From assembly GCA_903813345.2 (NCBI GenBank), contig CAIIXF020000001.1:57799885-57863884 (forward strand): a DNA stretch of 64,000 bases, in the 5' to 3' direction. The notes under the pieces are model-generated. The model ran no database searches. It was given only the letters and a program-made list of their open reading frames with translations, and was not told where the DNA came from. The position numbers were made by a program, and so were the translations under genes. The DNA comes from Owenia fusiformis (lineage: Eukaryota; Annelida; Polychaeta; Sabellida; Oweniidae). Positions 36,301 through 51,300 of this stretch are shown in pieces (position 1 is the first letter of the stretch; each line of letters begins with the position of its first letter).

Positions 36301-39300
36301 TATAATAAACAATGTCAAATGGCATAATAAGGTAATTGATGTTGTGTAAATAATGTTTTGCAGTAACCTTCTTCTTGGCATCATCCATGTTTTCATTTTC
36401 ATCTTGATATCGTTTATCGCCATCTCCAACGCCATAGAAATCATTCTGAGGCTCAGGCTTAGCCAAGATGACCTTGTACTCATCGCCTGGTTTCTTATTT
36501 TTATCGTCATCCCCTTCCTTATCTCGACCTTCAACGTCGAATTCCTAACAGAAAACAAAATGGCCCACAATTAGCTCCAGGGTAAATTGAAATATATGTT
36601 ATATTTTCAATTGTACTCGGAAAGGGTATAAAAAGCACACAAACGCATAGTACTACGCATATTTTAATTTACTTTTGGAATCTATTTTGTGATTAGTTTA
36701 TTCTACTATATAATGAAAGCCTATTTTTAACCTTAATAAATAAAATTGTCCTAAATAAGAAGTCTTTATTTCTGCGTTAGTGGCGTGTATTCAGTGAAAA
36801 AAGCAGCATTATAATGCATCATTCAGAACTGGTATCTAGAACGGCATCTATCCTATAACATTATAATTCTAAGTTTCATATTTGTGAATACTTGGTGATT
36901 TCAAACCAGGCCTATGGTGGATGATAAATGCATGCTTTTAGTCGAAAAAATTCCCTAATATGAAACCATAATTTTCACACTAAAATCAAAATAAGCGACT
37001 GGAATTAGTGAACGATGTATGGATGACACATACATATATGAATCTAGTATTTCAACATGAACAATTCTGAAAATGAGTAAAATTAAAACATTTCTTTAGT
37101 TGTGCAAATCTGCAATATAAACCTTCAGAATATGGTTGATTTGATCCCTTTGCTACCATTCCCATAGAATATACATGTATTGACTTTAACAAAATGGATC
37201 TACAATTCTCCGTAAACTGAAGGAAAATGCCAAAATATTGCGACCAAATGCACAAAGTGGGTTGGGTACACGGCATATCAGAGAGCAGCATTCATGAGAA
37301 TTTAACCACTGACCGAAACTGGTCGTCCGAGGGAGTCAATGCGGGCTCTACCCTATAGAAATATGCATGGTTATGTAATTAAAATAAACATGGTTATGGA
37401 AATTAAAAGATATACAAACTTTATGGAGATGAAGATTCTTATTTTAAATAAACATGCAATGAACTTAATGAATAAAGGAATAGCCATAAAGGAATATATG
37501 TAACCATGATAGAAATGAATAATGGAATAGTTCTTGAAGAAAAGTAGAATACTGGGAATATTGGGAGAGAACACTGATGGAAATAAAGATGATGAACACT
37601 CCAGAAGATTAACAGATCAATATTTTGAAGAATGTTTTATAAAACAAAAGTGAAATAAATAGTTTTACTGAAGTATTACCAGATGTACAGAAATAACTGG
37701 AGAACTCTGAAGGATGAATACACATGTAGTAGTGACATGATCAGAAATTGTATAAAACACAATCATGACGTACCTGTGGTTCACGTTCCTCTTCCAATCG
37801 TTCTGTTGCGGCAAGACGAGTGTCTGACATATCAGCAAATGGAACCTCTCCGCCACTTCTGCTTCCTGGGACACGTCCCTCCTGGTTGTACTGGTCGGGG
37901 TAACCTGTAATACAATCACACATTTAGCACATATTGCTACTGCCAGGGCCAAGTATATTATATATCCATGTCCAAACACACAATGTAGCTCCTGTACTGT
38001 AAAGTTATTTCACATGCACCTAAAAGGACACAAACAGCATAAAATCTGATGAAAATGAAACCTCACAAACACCTAAAATCCTGGTGCAATTATGCCATGA
38101 AAGACCAGTATCTCTGGTAATAAAAACATTTCAGATCTTAATTCTGTGAGGTAACATATTCCATTCAAGCAGCATACAAGACAATTGCAAAATGTAAAAT
38201 ATCAAATCCTGGAAAAGGTTTAAAACAAGGGTGTGAAATCTAACAAGACACATACAGTGATAAATATCGCACATTTTCTTGAAAAATCAAAATGACAAAC
38301 AAGTAATTTACCCAGCATGCCCAAAATCTAAGCAGATCTTGAAACTGGTCTGCTCTTGAATCTGTAAAAATTTCAGCACAGGACAACGAGAATATAGATC
38401 TTTGAAAAAGTGCGATAATATATACCATGAATGTCCATCAGAAGTCTTTATCCTTTTTCTAAACAGGCGAAATGTAAGGTGTCCAGATATCAGGTACACA
38501 TGCTTTAACTTAAAAAAAAACTTTATTTCAAGGTTTCTTTATCTGGTGTAAGAGTAACACATCGACTTCAAATGATGAGAAAAAGATACCATAATGAACC
38601 CCTTATTCTTCTGATGGTCATGTCATGTTGACCTCTAGGCTCTAGTAAAGAAACAAAAGAGGATTAACAGTAATAGAGCAGTTGCAAATGGATCATTACC
38701 ATTTTAGTGAAACACTAGATCAAATTCAAAGTAGGTTATTCAACAAGAACAAGGTATTCAACAAGTTTAGCCTGGATTTAAAGGAACATTCCTTGCCAGA
38801 CTATTTCTCTCCTGATATGGTAGCTACAATCATATATATACTTTACATATTTAGCAAAACACGGGAAAATGTCTTCATATGGTCAATATTGATCATTTAA
38901 AAATGTAGTACACATTCCCAGTAAGCTGCCATCTTTTCAGATTTCTTTCAGGAAGTGATGTCATCGACTATCACCTGTTATAACCTTGTCTATTACAGTA
39001 TAGGAAAGAAGTACAAAATCACTTCTAAACAAGAAGCCCTTATCTTCTGTGTAAAAATATTTTCAGGAGTTGTCAACTTAGAACTAATGAAGAGATCATC
39101 AAAAGGATTTTAATCATAGACCAAATTGAAAAAAATATTCAGCTGGTTTAGTAATTCTAATAGCTCCTCACCTAATGCAAAATGCAAAGTTGAGAGTCAA
39201 TGACATCACTTCCTGAGTGAAATTTTAAAAGATGGCAGCCTACTGGAATTGAGCACTACATTTTTAAGTGATCAATATTGACCATTTCAAAACATTTTTC

Positions 39301-42300
39301 TGTTTTTTGATCAACTTGCAAAGTATGTATATGGTTATAGCTACCATATTAGGAGTGAGATGGTCTGGCAAGGAATACCTCTTTAAGTTATTTTAATATA
39401 GAATTTAAATAATAGCTTCAGAAAAATACTGTATTTAGTCTAAGATGCAATATTTTAATCTCAAGTCATTTTATGCAATGTTAATATTCTAAGTTTATAA
39501 GAAGTCATCTTATGCAATAGACATTCAGAATACAAGCATCTTACACGATCAAGCAATTAATCCACTCAAGACAATATACAAAATGGGCAAGTTAAGCTAA
39601 GTTATGGGGAACAAAATAATAATGATCCATTTCCCTTGGAAGGATCCATGCGCAAATGAAAATTAGGCAGATACCCGTTCTTCAAAAATATCATGAATTC
39701 AAATTGTAAAATTCATTTGTACTTCATGATATTAGTGTTAAAATATACCACAAAGGACAACTGAACTTTACAAATTGTAATTCTTGATATTTTCAAGAAT
39801 TTGGTTCGAGGTGATGGTTAATTAGTATTGATGATTAGAATGCCATTAGTTAATGATGCTGTGAAGAATAATCAGTAGAACTGAAAAATGAAAAATAAAA
39901 AATTATTTGGTGAATAAATACAAGTCATTTACAGATTCTTAAGTCATTCCACAAGGAAATGAGCCTATTAAGCACTGTTTTTGTGAAATAACTGAAATCA
40001 TACAATACATACAGACAACAATATACTAACACACATACAACATAAAAACAAGCATATCCTATACAGACATGCAGCACAATTCTTGCTATCTACATGCAAG
40101 AATGTTTAGGGCAAAATACAAGATTCTACCTCGTTACAGCATCAATGATCACGTGAGATGGTATTGCGCATGCGCGGACATACATCACATCAGTGTATTG
40201 CAGGCACACTTCGAAAGCGGACGTGTTTACGAGTCAAGCGTAGGTAATACTTTGCATTAGGTTTTTAATGCGTGTCAATAATTTGATACACTTTGTTACT
40301 ATAGCTTGTCTTGTATTGCTACTGTGATTAATATTACAGTTTACACTGGAAACGGTATCAATAATTTGATATTATTTCCTATAAATTCGAACGCCAAATA
40401 AGTTTGGTGTAGTTCATGCAAAATTCCTTATTCGGATTCCTGCCAGTAAACCTCAAGGTTTACTTACTGATAGACCGTTGTAAACGTGTTTATACATTTG
40501 AATCGGTATCAACAATTTGATAACCCTTCCTAATTATACGCCAAATAAGTTTGGTGTATTTTATGCAGAATTCCTAATTAGAACTTTTGCCAGTAAACCA
40601 TACGGTTTACTTATTGCTCCGTTGCAAACGTGTTTGAATTCTGGAAACGGTATCAATAAGTTGATATTCCTTCCTAAATTCGAACGCCGAATAGGTGCAC
40701 GGTTAATTTACTGCTAGACCGTTGCGAACGTGTTCATGCATAAATATCTCTAGTTCACGCTCAATAGCTTTTGACACGTGTACTGGTCCGATATAGGCCA
40801 CCACGTTTCTTTATAATTAGAGAAAATCATGTCAAAAACAGAGATATACTGTAGAAGGGATAAATCCCTCGACGATAGTCTGTTGGACCAACCTGACGAG
40901 TTGAGTGCGGGAGGTTCGTGTTCCGGCGTTTGTAACGCAGAATTGACTTCAAAATCAGATCTGGATAAGTCCAAAAGATCTTCAAAGAAGGCAAAAATGT
41001 CGAAGGACATGGAATTAGAATCTCTTTCTCAGGCTATAACATCCTCTATTTCCACTGGACTAAGTGCCATAAAGGACACAATGTCAGGGATTATGGCTTC
41101 TTCAGTAAAAGATCTACAGAAGTGCATTCAGAGCCGTCCTTATGAGGTTGACCAATACGACGACCAAGAAGAGTCGCAATTCATGGATTACGATCAAGAT
41201 GATCAGGATTCTCTGGATAATGAACCAGAATTCAAGAGACGAAATGTCTCTGAACCATTAGATCAGCCAGGTACCAGCCAGGTTTCATCTTTAATGAAGA
41301 CTTTAAAATCGAAAGTGAAATCTGTCGATGAACAAGGACCTCTCCTTGTTGATTCGACAGCTGATCTTTTGACAGACATTATGAAGTCAAATTTGGATGA
41401 AGATGAGGAAAAGTCAAAATACGACAAGTACAAGACTCCATCAAATGCTCCATTATTGTGCGCAGCTAAAGTGAACGAGCAGATATGGTCTCGTGTTTCG
41501 ACAGATGTTCGATCTAATGATCTGAAACTCCAAAAGGCCCAAACTCCACTTGTCAAGGCCGTAGTTGCATCAACTCGTGCTTTGGAACTAATCGATGAGA
41601 TGAAGCAAGATTTGGGCTTGTCGACCGACCTGTATGACGACAAATTGGGTAAAATTGCCGAATTGATGTATGATAACATTGAGCTTTCCTGCCATGCTAA
41701 TTACAAGCTCAATCTACGTCGTCGAGAACTTTTCAAATATGAAATTAGTCAGAATTTTAAACATCTGTGTGCTAAAACAGTGCCCATAACCAAAAATCTC
41801 TTTGGTGATGATATTACTAAACAAGTTCGCGACATAGCGGAAATGAATAAAACACAGCTGAAGGGTGTTTTTCCGTCCCAACAATATGGAAGTCGTGGTG
41901 GTTTTCGTGGACGTAAAGGACATGGCCGTGGTTCTAACAACCATTTTTTAGGCCGGGGTCAAGGTCGCAAGAAACCATACAATCGCAACGGCAACCAGAA
42001 ACGCGGACGAGGCAAGAGCCAGAGCCCAGAGTCCAAACAGTAGCAACCATGTCATCTAGTAGTGATATCTCCGAGGTAAGACAATCACTTAGACATATGG
42101 TTACTGAATTCAAAGGTGGTCGTTTGAAACAAATATATCACATTTGGTTTTCAATTACATCTGACCAATCTATATTAAATGGCAGAAGCTATAACATTGA
42201 ATACTGTGATGATATTCCTCATCAAAATGGTAGTCCACGTTCAATGAATTTCTCAAAAGGAGAGGAATTAGCAATTGATAATGAGGTCCATGAATTTATG

Positions 42301-45300
42301 AGTAAGGGCATTCTATAAGTCGTACACGATGAATTAAAAATTGGGTATATTTCATCCATATTTTTGACGCCCAAAAAAGATGGATCAAAACCATCTTGAT
42401 TTTGAAGAAACTCACTGAACACGTGGAATACCATCACTTTAAAATGGAAAAACTTTAGAATGCAATAAACCTCATGACTAAAGATTGTTTCATGTCCTGC
42501 GTCGACGTACCTGTAAAGGACGCATTCTATATAGTATACCAATATCTGAACAATCGAGGAAATATTTGCAATTTCGATGGCGTGATAAAATATATCAATA
42601 CATGTTTGCCACAAGGCTTGTCGTCAGTCCCTCGTATATTCACAAAGGTGTTAAAACCCGTTTTTTCGATATTATGGAATGAGGGTTATATGTCTGTATC
42701 TTACATAGATGACGCTTGTTTGTTTGCAAATTCATATGACGACTGCAGGGACAACGTTTAAGACTATTGAACGTCTCCAGAGCCTTGGTTTTATCAATGC
42801 ATCCTGAGAAGTTTGACCTTGGCCCAAAGCAGGTATTGACATTTCTTGGTTTTCAATTAGATTCAAAATCCATGAGAATCTCGCTTACATCCGAGAAAGC
42901 AAACTCAATTAATATCTTGTGTCAAGGTATCGTAAAACGAAATGGTCATTATTCCATTAGGGATATAGCTCAGTTGATCGGAAAGTTAGTTCTTTCCCAG
43001 GGCCATTTGCATTATTGAAATCTTGAATTAGAGAAAACTGCGGCTTTATCAAAGAGTCATGGTAATTTTGATGCAAAGGTCATACTCTCTAATGATGCAT
43101 TGAATGAAATCCATTGGTGTATAAAAAACGTAAAATCAGCGTTCAAAAATGTTCCACTTTCAGATCCCCAACATATCATACGCACAGAGCAGCGCTACTG
43201 ATTGGGGAGCATATGTCGTTACAAACAACGTTCACACTGGTGGACGCTGGAGTTTAGGAGTTTAGGAATCAAGTCACCACATGAATTACTTAGAATTGAT
43301 GGCAATTTTCATTGGCTTGAAGTCTTTTTGTAGGTCACACATAGTGGTTTACATGTGAGAATCGAGACTGACAATACTACTCCTATGGCATACGTGAACA
43401 AGATGGGTGGTACTAAATCAAAGACATGCAAGAAATTAACGAAAGCAATTTTGCAGTGGTGCATATTCAGAAATATTTGGATATCTTGTTCTCATATTGC
43501 AGGTGTAGCCAACATTGAAGCCGACCATGAATCACGGGTTTTTCACGACCAGCATAAATGGACAACCCGATGTCTTTCATGTTATTTGTAGTTATGCCAG
43601 ATGGCCAAAGCCTGATATAGATTAGGTTTGCATCCAGGTTGAATAAACAACTGTCTTCATATGTTTCTTGGGGACCAGATCCAGAAGCTATTTTTATTGA
43701 TGCATTTTCTAGATCTTGGGCTTCGTATGTAATGTATGCTTTCCATCCTTTCAGTCTTCTGATGCGTGTACTACAAAAGATTGACTTGGACAAATCGCCG
43801 GAAGCTATTCTGATCGTTCCCGTCTGGCCAACTCAACCCTGGTGGCCCAAAATGCTTCGCTTGTTGATCAACAATCATATCCTAATTCCTCGAAAAACAA
43901 CCTGTTGACTTTACCATACGCTCTGCATCCATTAAGGAAGCATTTGACATTAGTGGCATGTCATGTATCCGGGGATACATCCAGAGCTTAGGCGTTTCGG
44001 GCCAAGATTCCGATTTTATCATGCAATCGTGGAGGCCTACAACACAACATCAATACGAAGTGTATCTCCGAAGGTGGGTTCAGTTCTGTAAGTCGAGGAA
44101 AATTGATCTCTTTCACCCACCTTTACAAGTAGGCCGGGACTTTTTACGGAGCTATATATTCAGAACTTGAGTTACGTTTCAAACAATATAGCTCGCTCAG
44201 CACTATCTACTTGTGTACAATTCAATGACAATATTTTCTTCGGGAAGCACCCGTTAAATGTGCGTTTTATGAGTGGTATCTTCAACGTGAGTCTCCGACT
44301 CCACGTTACAAGACTACTTGGGACGTTAGTATAGTTCTATAACATTTAAAAGGACTTTTTCCTTTGAAAGATCTTAATCTTCAGACATTAAGTTTAAAGT
44401 TGGTAACTTTAATTGCTCTTGTCACGGCTCAACGTTGCCAAACGCTACACATGCTCAACGTTACAATTATGGTATCAGAATCAGATCCTACGTGTTTATT
44501 CATCAAGTTCTGACAATCTCAAACAAAACAAGCCAGGCAATGTGGTTCCCAAAGTTGTCTTGAACAAGTACGGCGATGAACGTACGCGCGTTTGAGTCGT
44601 TTCAATGTTGAAAGAATATTTGACTAGAACTACATGTATACGTAATTGTGATTAAAACCCAATTAAAGAATGCTGGCATTATACTGACGTTTTTAAAGCG
44701 AATTCGACAAGGTCAGCAGCCAGTTCAGCTGCCAAGATAGGCGGTGCAACAATAGACTGTATCCTAAAACAGCAGGTTGGAAAACAGATTGTGTTTTCCG
44801 AAAGTATTACAATAAACCTGTTCATTGTATTAAGGATTCTAATGAGTTCACTAATTCTATTTTGAACAATCAGATATAGTCTGAATCTGTTAAATATATG
44901 TTATCTTTATAAACCTTAAGTTTATATTTTTGTGTTTCGATTTTGAACTGTAGTTTATGCAATCGATTGCATTTCCATCAATATTTCTAATATGAAATAT
45001 CCAATTATTCAAAATCGTTGTTGGCTAAAGTTTCCAGATGGCTTTAAATCTCTCACGTGATCATTGATGCTGTAACGAGGTAGAATTGAAAGTTAAACGA
45101 GACTTATTTATAAGTTGAAGTTTGACTGGAATTCTACCGAGTTACACTGCATCAAGAGATTACGTGCCCACCCTTAAGGGCCCAACCCTTCACGTAGTTA
45201 ACTTCTCATCATTTGAGAACATTGATGTGTACATTATCTTTTATTAGATATTTGTGCCAGCTTTATCAATTGCCAAATCTTTGTTCTATTTGATTTCCAA

Positions 45301-48300
45301 AATCCATATTGATAACTGATTTATACTTATGATGATTTGGAAATACCTTTTTCATCTGGCTACTTTAGCTTAGTTAAAGTACTGATGTGATGTATGTCCG
45401 CGCATGCGCAATACCATCTCACGTAATCTCTTGATGCAGTGTAACTCGGTAGAATTCCAGTCAAACTTCAACTTATAAATAAGTCTCGTTTAACTTTCAA
45501 ATAAACGAACAAGAACAGTTCCTCATAAACCATTTTGGGATCTTAAAACATATACTTGATCTAAGAATTTAACATTTGACAATGGTGCTCAAGAGAGGAT
45601 TTGCCACAGGAAATTGTGCTTAACATGCCATGAGTTACACTTTAACACGCATTAACTGCCACAAAGGGATGGTAAGGGAAATTGTGCTTAACATGCCATG
45701 CTAGAGTATGTTCTACCTGGGAGCTCATCGAGAGCAGGCATTGACCCTATAAGAGTGATTCACAAGACACATTTAACACAGTAAGCCAGTTAAGTGATGC
45801 AATGAAGAATCCAATCACCATGATCCGATTCATGTAGCATCAGCATTAGGTTAAAGCACAAATGGAACAATTTCTATCATAAACTTAAAGCACACATGAA
45901 ATAACTTCATAGTTTTATATCGTGTATGTGCTCTGCTGTTCAGATAAAGTACTGTTCCATCACATCAACTGCTTTATGACTAGGATCATGGCATGATTGA
46001 TATTCCTCTTGAACAGTGGCTCATATATTGAAAAAGAAATTGAAATAGGAATTTATTTCAAAGAGTTGACTAAATGCTGAATTTACAAATTGTTTTGTGT
46101 TGACAAACTGTATTTTAACTCGATTCGACAAACTGAATATTAAATTTAAAATCAACAACTTTTTCTAAATTTTGGAATTACTTGAGTGTTAACAAATCGA
46201 AGGACAGTATTATAATGAAGGGATTTCCTAGTAGTGTAACATGTAACAACAACTAACATAGCAACAAGCACATACCAGTTCCTTGGTAACCTGAGACTAT
46301 ATACAACAAATCAGACATATACCTATTATACTAACATCATATACAATCTTAAACTTTGCAATAATATTTTGCTATCAAATCTCTAGCAAAAAAATGGGAC
46401 AAACATATTACTTTTTCAACGTCATGCTAAGACCATACAAAAAGTCCCTTGTTTTAAGTTTTATTCATTATACAGTACTATTTAGCCTCCACCCAGAATT
46501 TAAATCTACCCATATTTATCTATTACTGATTCTAATATGATATGTGTTGACACAATAAGTGGAACAATTGATTTATTGATCTATATTTGGGCAGATATGA
46601 CCACTTATTTAAAAAGTTATTTTTCTGGTTTGTTTATTATCATATTAGAATCGTAATAAACTCCTCGATTCTATGATTTATTGCAAATATATAAGTTAAG
46701 ATATTATTCTGACCATTGCCAAAGACATCAATCGGTACGTGATTTCGGTCTTTCAACAATGAACAGAATAAAATTTTCAGTCATATATTGTGCCATAAAT
46801 CATAGAATCTCGATCTTTATTCCTTCAATGATGCATATTCCTTCCCTTTAATCTAAACTACCCATTAAATTACCCAATAGAAACCAAAACTATGCTAACC
46901 TCCTTGGCCGGGATAGAGGCCACCATCCATGCTTCTTGATTTGTAACGATTGCTGAGTGTACGATCGAAGTACGGTGAGGGCCTGTCAATGAGGGCAGCA
47001 GACTGTCTAGTCTGATATTGTGTTCGTCCAGAGTAGCGGAATTTAGAACCAAATGTGGGGAACACGCTTGGCCTTGCTGGTGGTTCTGGCTCCCTTAACC
47101 TAAAATATTGAAGTAATATATTAGTTATAAGCGAATAAGGAATAAATCCATACATACATGTTTATTAAAAGTTACTGCAATATTCAGGGGTGAGATATGT
47201 CAACATATCTGGTGGCTGACCAGTTGTTATCTTGGGTGTTTGCTACTAAATAAAAAAAATAAAATAAATGGTGAATTACAATTGCCAATTTTCAATTAAA
47301 ATTTTGTCTTCCGCATTGTTTTATGAGAACTAAATGTTACAGATTGTAATCCATGATATGATTTGCCAACAGCCTCCAGAAATAAGATCCTATACACAGA
47401 TACAACATATCAACTTTTACGAAGTAAGTAATCGCATCATGTTTTGCTTAAATAGGTTTTTATGGGATGAGAATAAGCAAAAATTTGGAAGAAAAGTTTG
47501 AGTCTTTATTAGAAGGGAAGTAACTAACTAGATTGGTTGAATAGCTGGAATATGTATTACATTGTATGTAATAACATCTGGATACACCTGAATCTATACT
47601 GATTATCTCAAAAATGTGCTGGCAAATCAAAATATTTGGCATGATGAAACTTCTAATGAGCTCTTAACCAATTTTGCATTCTTGCCATATCAAATTTTGC
47701 AACATAATGTAACATTTGATTACTAATATACAACAACAACTGTGAAATAAGATCCCACCTAAAGAATGTGTGGTGCTCAACTGCCGTCTTCCAAAGACGT
47801 TTCGCCAAACGGTGATTATTCAACTTGAAACCTATGGTGCTCTGAAACTGTTCAAACTCTCCAGGGCGGATCTTTATATAAAAGTTATCTCTTTTGTATG
47901 AAATCTTGAGAATCTTGGGCCAGGCGAATCTGTTGATCCTGAGTCTGTCTCTGTATATGAGAAGCCCACTTGCACATACACCCACCATTATGTCCACACC
48001 TTCAGAGTCCTAAAACAAACACAACATACATGAATTCTATGATAAAAAGGACAAATGAGACAGTACACTTTCCACATTTTTGATCAAAGAGAAGCATGGT
48101 ATCTTCCTTTCTCACTTGATCAAAATCACCCAACACACCAATATCCCTGCATAAAATTCTTATTCCCACAATATTTCACACACATGTACATATAGTAATA
48201 ACTAAATATTAAATGAATATTTTTCTATCCCCAATTTCCTGGCATTTAAAATGGAACATGACATGAAGAAAATGGTTAATTGAGACATGTGGTTCTCAAG

Positions 48301-51300
48301 TTTTGTTTTAGAAAGATGACAAGAATTCTATAACTAAATATTATGTTCTTACCCTTGCTGGATGAAGGTCTACACCATACATTGCTAATTTCTTGCTATT
48401 TTCTAAAAAGTGAAGCTCTGCTTCAACCGGAGTCTGGCCTCTGGAAGAACAGAAGTAATACATATAAATGTATGCAATATAGATATGATGATGGAATACA
48501 TTAAAACAAAACACGACTTGGAAACAATGCAATATATACAGTATCTCTGGAATATATGAGCTTTATTGACAAATACTGTAACATTTTTAAAAATTTGATT
48601 GAATGTTATAAACTAGATACAAATCTTTTTCTAATTCAACACTCATTATTGTGTTGTTTAGCAATAACCAAATGTAATATAATTGATTGAAATAAAACTT
48701 AATATTTCACTTACTTATGTGTTTTATGTAGTTCAGCAATTTTTTCCAGAAGTTCCGCAGATTGGTTTGGTGCGAAGCGGAATTCACTGATATATGCTGA
48801 ATCTGTCCCATGTTCTTCTGGGTCAAAGTCGCCTAACTCTGACTGTACTGTGTAGGATCCAAGGAGGGCGTGGGTCACAAATGAACAAGGTAATCTGAAG
48901 AAAATGGATTTGTTGATTTTATAGCTCTGGAGAGAGAGGCTCGGGGTCACAAATATAGACACACAGGGGGATGTGCATGTGCATCATAAATGAACACAGT
49001 AATCTGAAGAAATCAGGCATGTTTTTAAGTTAAACACAATCTGGAAATGGTGGGTCACAATTATAGTGACAAATATAACAAATGTAGGAACATAAGAAGA
49101 AATGCATGTCACAAATGACTATATACAGAAATCAAAGAAACAAAGGTATGTTTTTAGTTGAGAAATTATCTGGTATCTGTTTGTAGAAAATTTCTAGATG
49201 GGTGGTCGGAATGTTCTGTCACAAGCAAAATCTCAGACTTGAAAACATGCAGGGAATAAGACAGGGAAAGTCCTCTTTCATTCTCTTGATTTCTTTGTTA
49301 TAAGAACTGCTCCTTATGAGCACCTCTCAATGTGAACACTTAAGGTTGATGCAGTGTTCACTTTAGACAGGTCTTACTGTACTATATAAGTTTTACTGTA
49401 TCACATGTGTATGGGTGATTTAAACAAATATTTTTCCTGGTTGATCAAATATCAATTATTAACTTTGTTCAGAGCACATCTAGCGCCATGTAATCTTAAC
49501 ATAAACAACAAGTTCTTCAGCAATATTATGATTTGTGCATCCATAACAGTGAAATATTATTAGAAAAAGGTTAAGATGACCTTAAAAGTAAATAACTAAA
49601 ATGTCAGAAGTTCAGAAACTATCAGAGCGAAGTATAAACCTCATGTTCAGTACTTCAATGTCTTAATGGCTCAGTAATGTTTCAGTTTCTTTAAAGGTCT
49701 ATTAAGAGTAGGGTGAAGTTGTAAATCGGTTCAATCGATCTAGGGAATGACATTGATGCATGAGCAATGTTGAAGGTTGCCCTTGCTTATAAGTCTATGG
49801 CATTTTTCCGACAGACAATTTAGAGGCAATTTGTAATTTTTTGATACTTAGGTCATAACTGAAGCTGTACTAAAATCAAGGTAGATGTTAAGGTTTCTCT
49901 ATGAGGATTTTAGTGTTAAGAACTAATTTTGGGTTATGCTACGAATAAACAGGGCTCTTGAGGGATTATATAAACCATGGCTTTTATTAATTTTCTGACT
50001 AGAATGCAATTCAGCAAGCAATTTTCTCCTTCACTTCATGATTACCAGCTTCTTTGAAAAATAATTGGTCTGCAGAGTAAATATATTAGTTCAGATCTAG
50101 TAAGACCAAAACATTGCATCTACCAGTCAACTGTACATGATATTCTTGGTCACAAGATGAAAATAAATAATGAAATGAAGCTAATACTAAAATGCTTGCT
50201 TGCCAAAATCTCAGGCACTGTAGTTAGTACCTCCTAAAACAATTCAAAATGCTTGTAGAATAATTCAAGTTTGAATGACAATCATTTTTGAAAAAGCATA
50301 GTATAGTATAAGATGTTTCAAATTTTATCAGACAAGTCAACACTGCAAAAAGGTCTAAACAAATATTTGAGTGAAAAGGTCTAGTCTTTGTCACAATATG
50401 TGTGGGAGTGAATTATGTACAAGACATGACTTTAAATACAAACAACCTCTATTGGAGTATAATGATACCTTTATCACTAACTACCACTGGTTATCACACG
50501 ATTATAACTGTAAAAACTGAGCTAGGTAACCCGTTTATGAATTTCCATTCCCTTTTACTTTTTCTCTTTATACAATATTGAGAGATGGAGTGCAAGAAGC
50601 AACCAAATATCTAACCCAAGATGAATGTTTGATAAGTGAGACATAATATCTCAGAGGGCATATACTTTGTGAATTGTGAATTCATAATGAACTTCTAAAA
50701 CTTCAAGTTCACAATATCAATAATCTTGAGACACAAACTTGAGAATCTCCAACATCATAAACCAGCACTTTGGCCTCTCCTGGGATAAAAGGAAAACCAT
50801 GTACTTAGAGATTTTTTGTGCATAAAATACCTCCTAATTTTAACTTGAATACAGAAAGAGGAGTTTATAGATCTGTATGTTTGGATCATGAGTAGACACT
50901 TGTGTAAACAATCCTCCAACGGACATGTTTGATATTTCTATCCTGTATTGGTTATTACCTCAAAGTTAACACAGAGTTTGTGTGATAGTCACAAAACAAA
51001 TAAGATTCATTTACAAAATGTATGAACAAAATCAAAAGCTTTACTGATCAAGCAGTTGTATAGAAGTCAGATAAAGATATTAACTTTCCAGTCATATACT
51101 AAATAAAATCAGGTAATGACAATATCACCTTTTTAGGGATAATAAAAATGATCTTATTCACCTAACAACCTCGTCTATTCCCTTTTATGCTGTAGATGTA
51201 GTATATGTTTCAATTTTGTCAGCTATTTATATTGTTGTTAAACTAAACAAGTACAATGTAGTTACTTACTTTCCAGTTAGGATATCATTTCTAATCTGCA

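Larger units (their letters stand above)
40123..45500 (+). mobile_element. DIRS-type tyrosine-recombinase retrotransposon, coding-defective
   Basis: The order is left inverted repeat, gag-like ORF, RT, RNase H, tyrosine recombinase, internal complementary region, right inverted repeat, as in DIRS-1 elements. Left ITR 40123-40194 is the reverse complement of 45381-45457. The right end extends about 43 bases further, as is typical. The element lies antisense to the protein 4.1 gene in its 9-kb intron. No target duplication is evident, as expected for recombinase integration. The gag ORF is open but the RT-to-recombinase region has stops and frameshifts, so this copy is not autonomous. Confidence 0.93.

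Noticed and set aside
41263-41679. 138-codon minus-strand frame
   Set aside because: Antisense shadow of the DIRS gag-like ORF.
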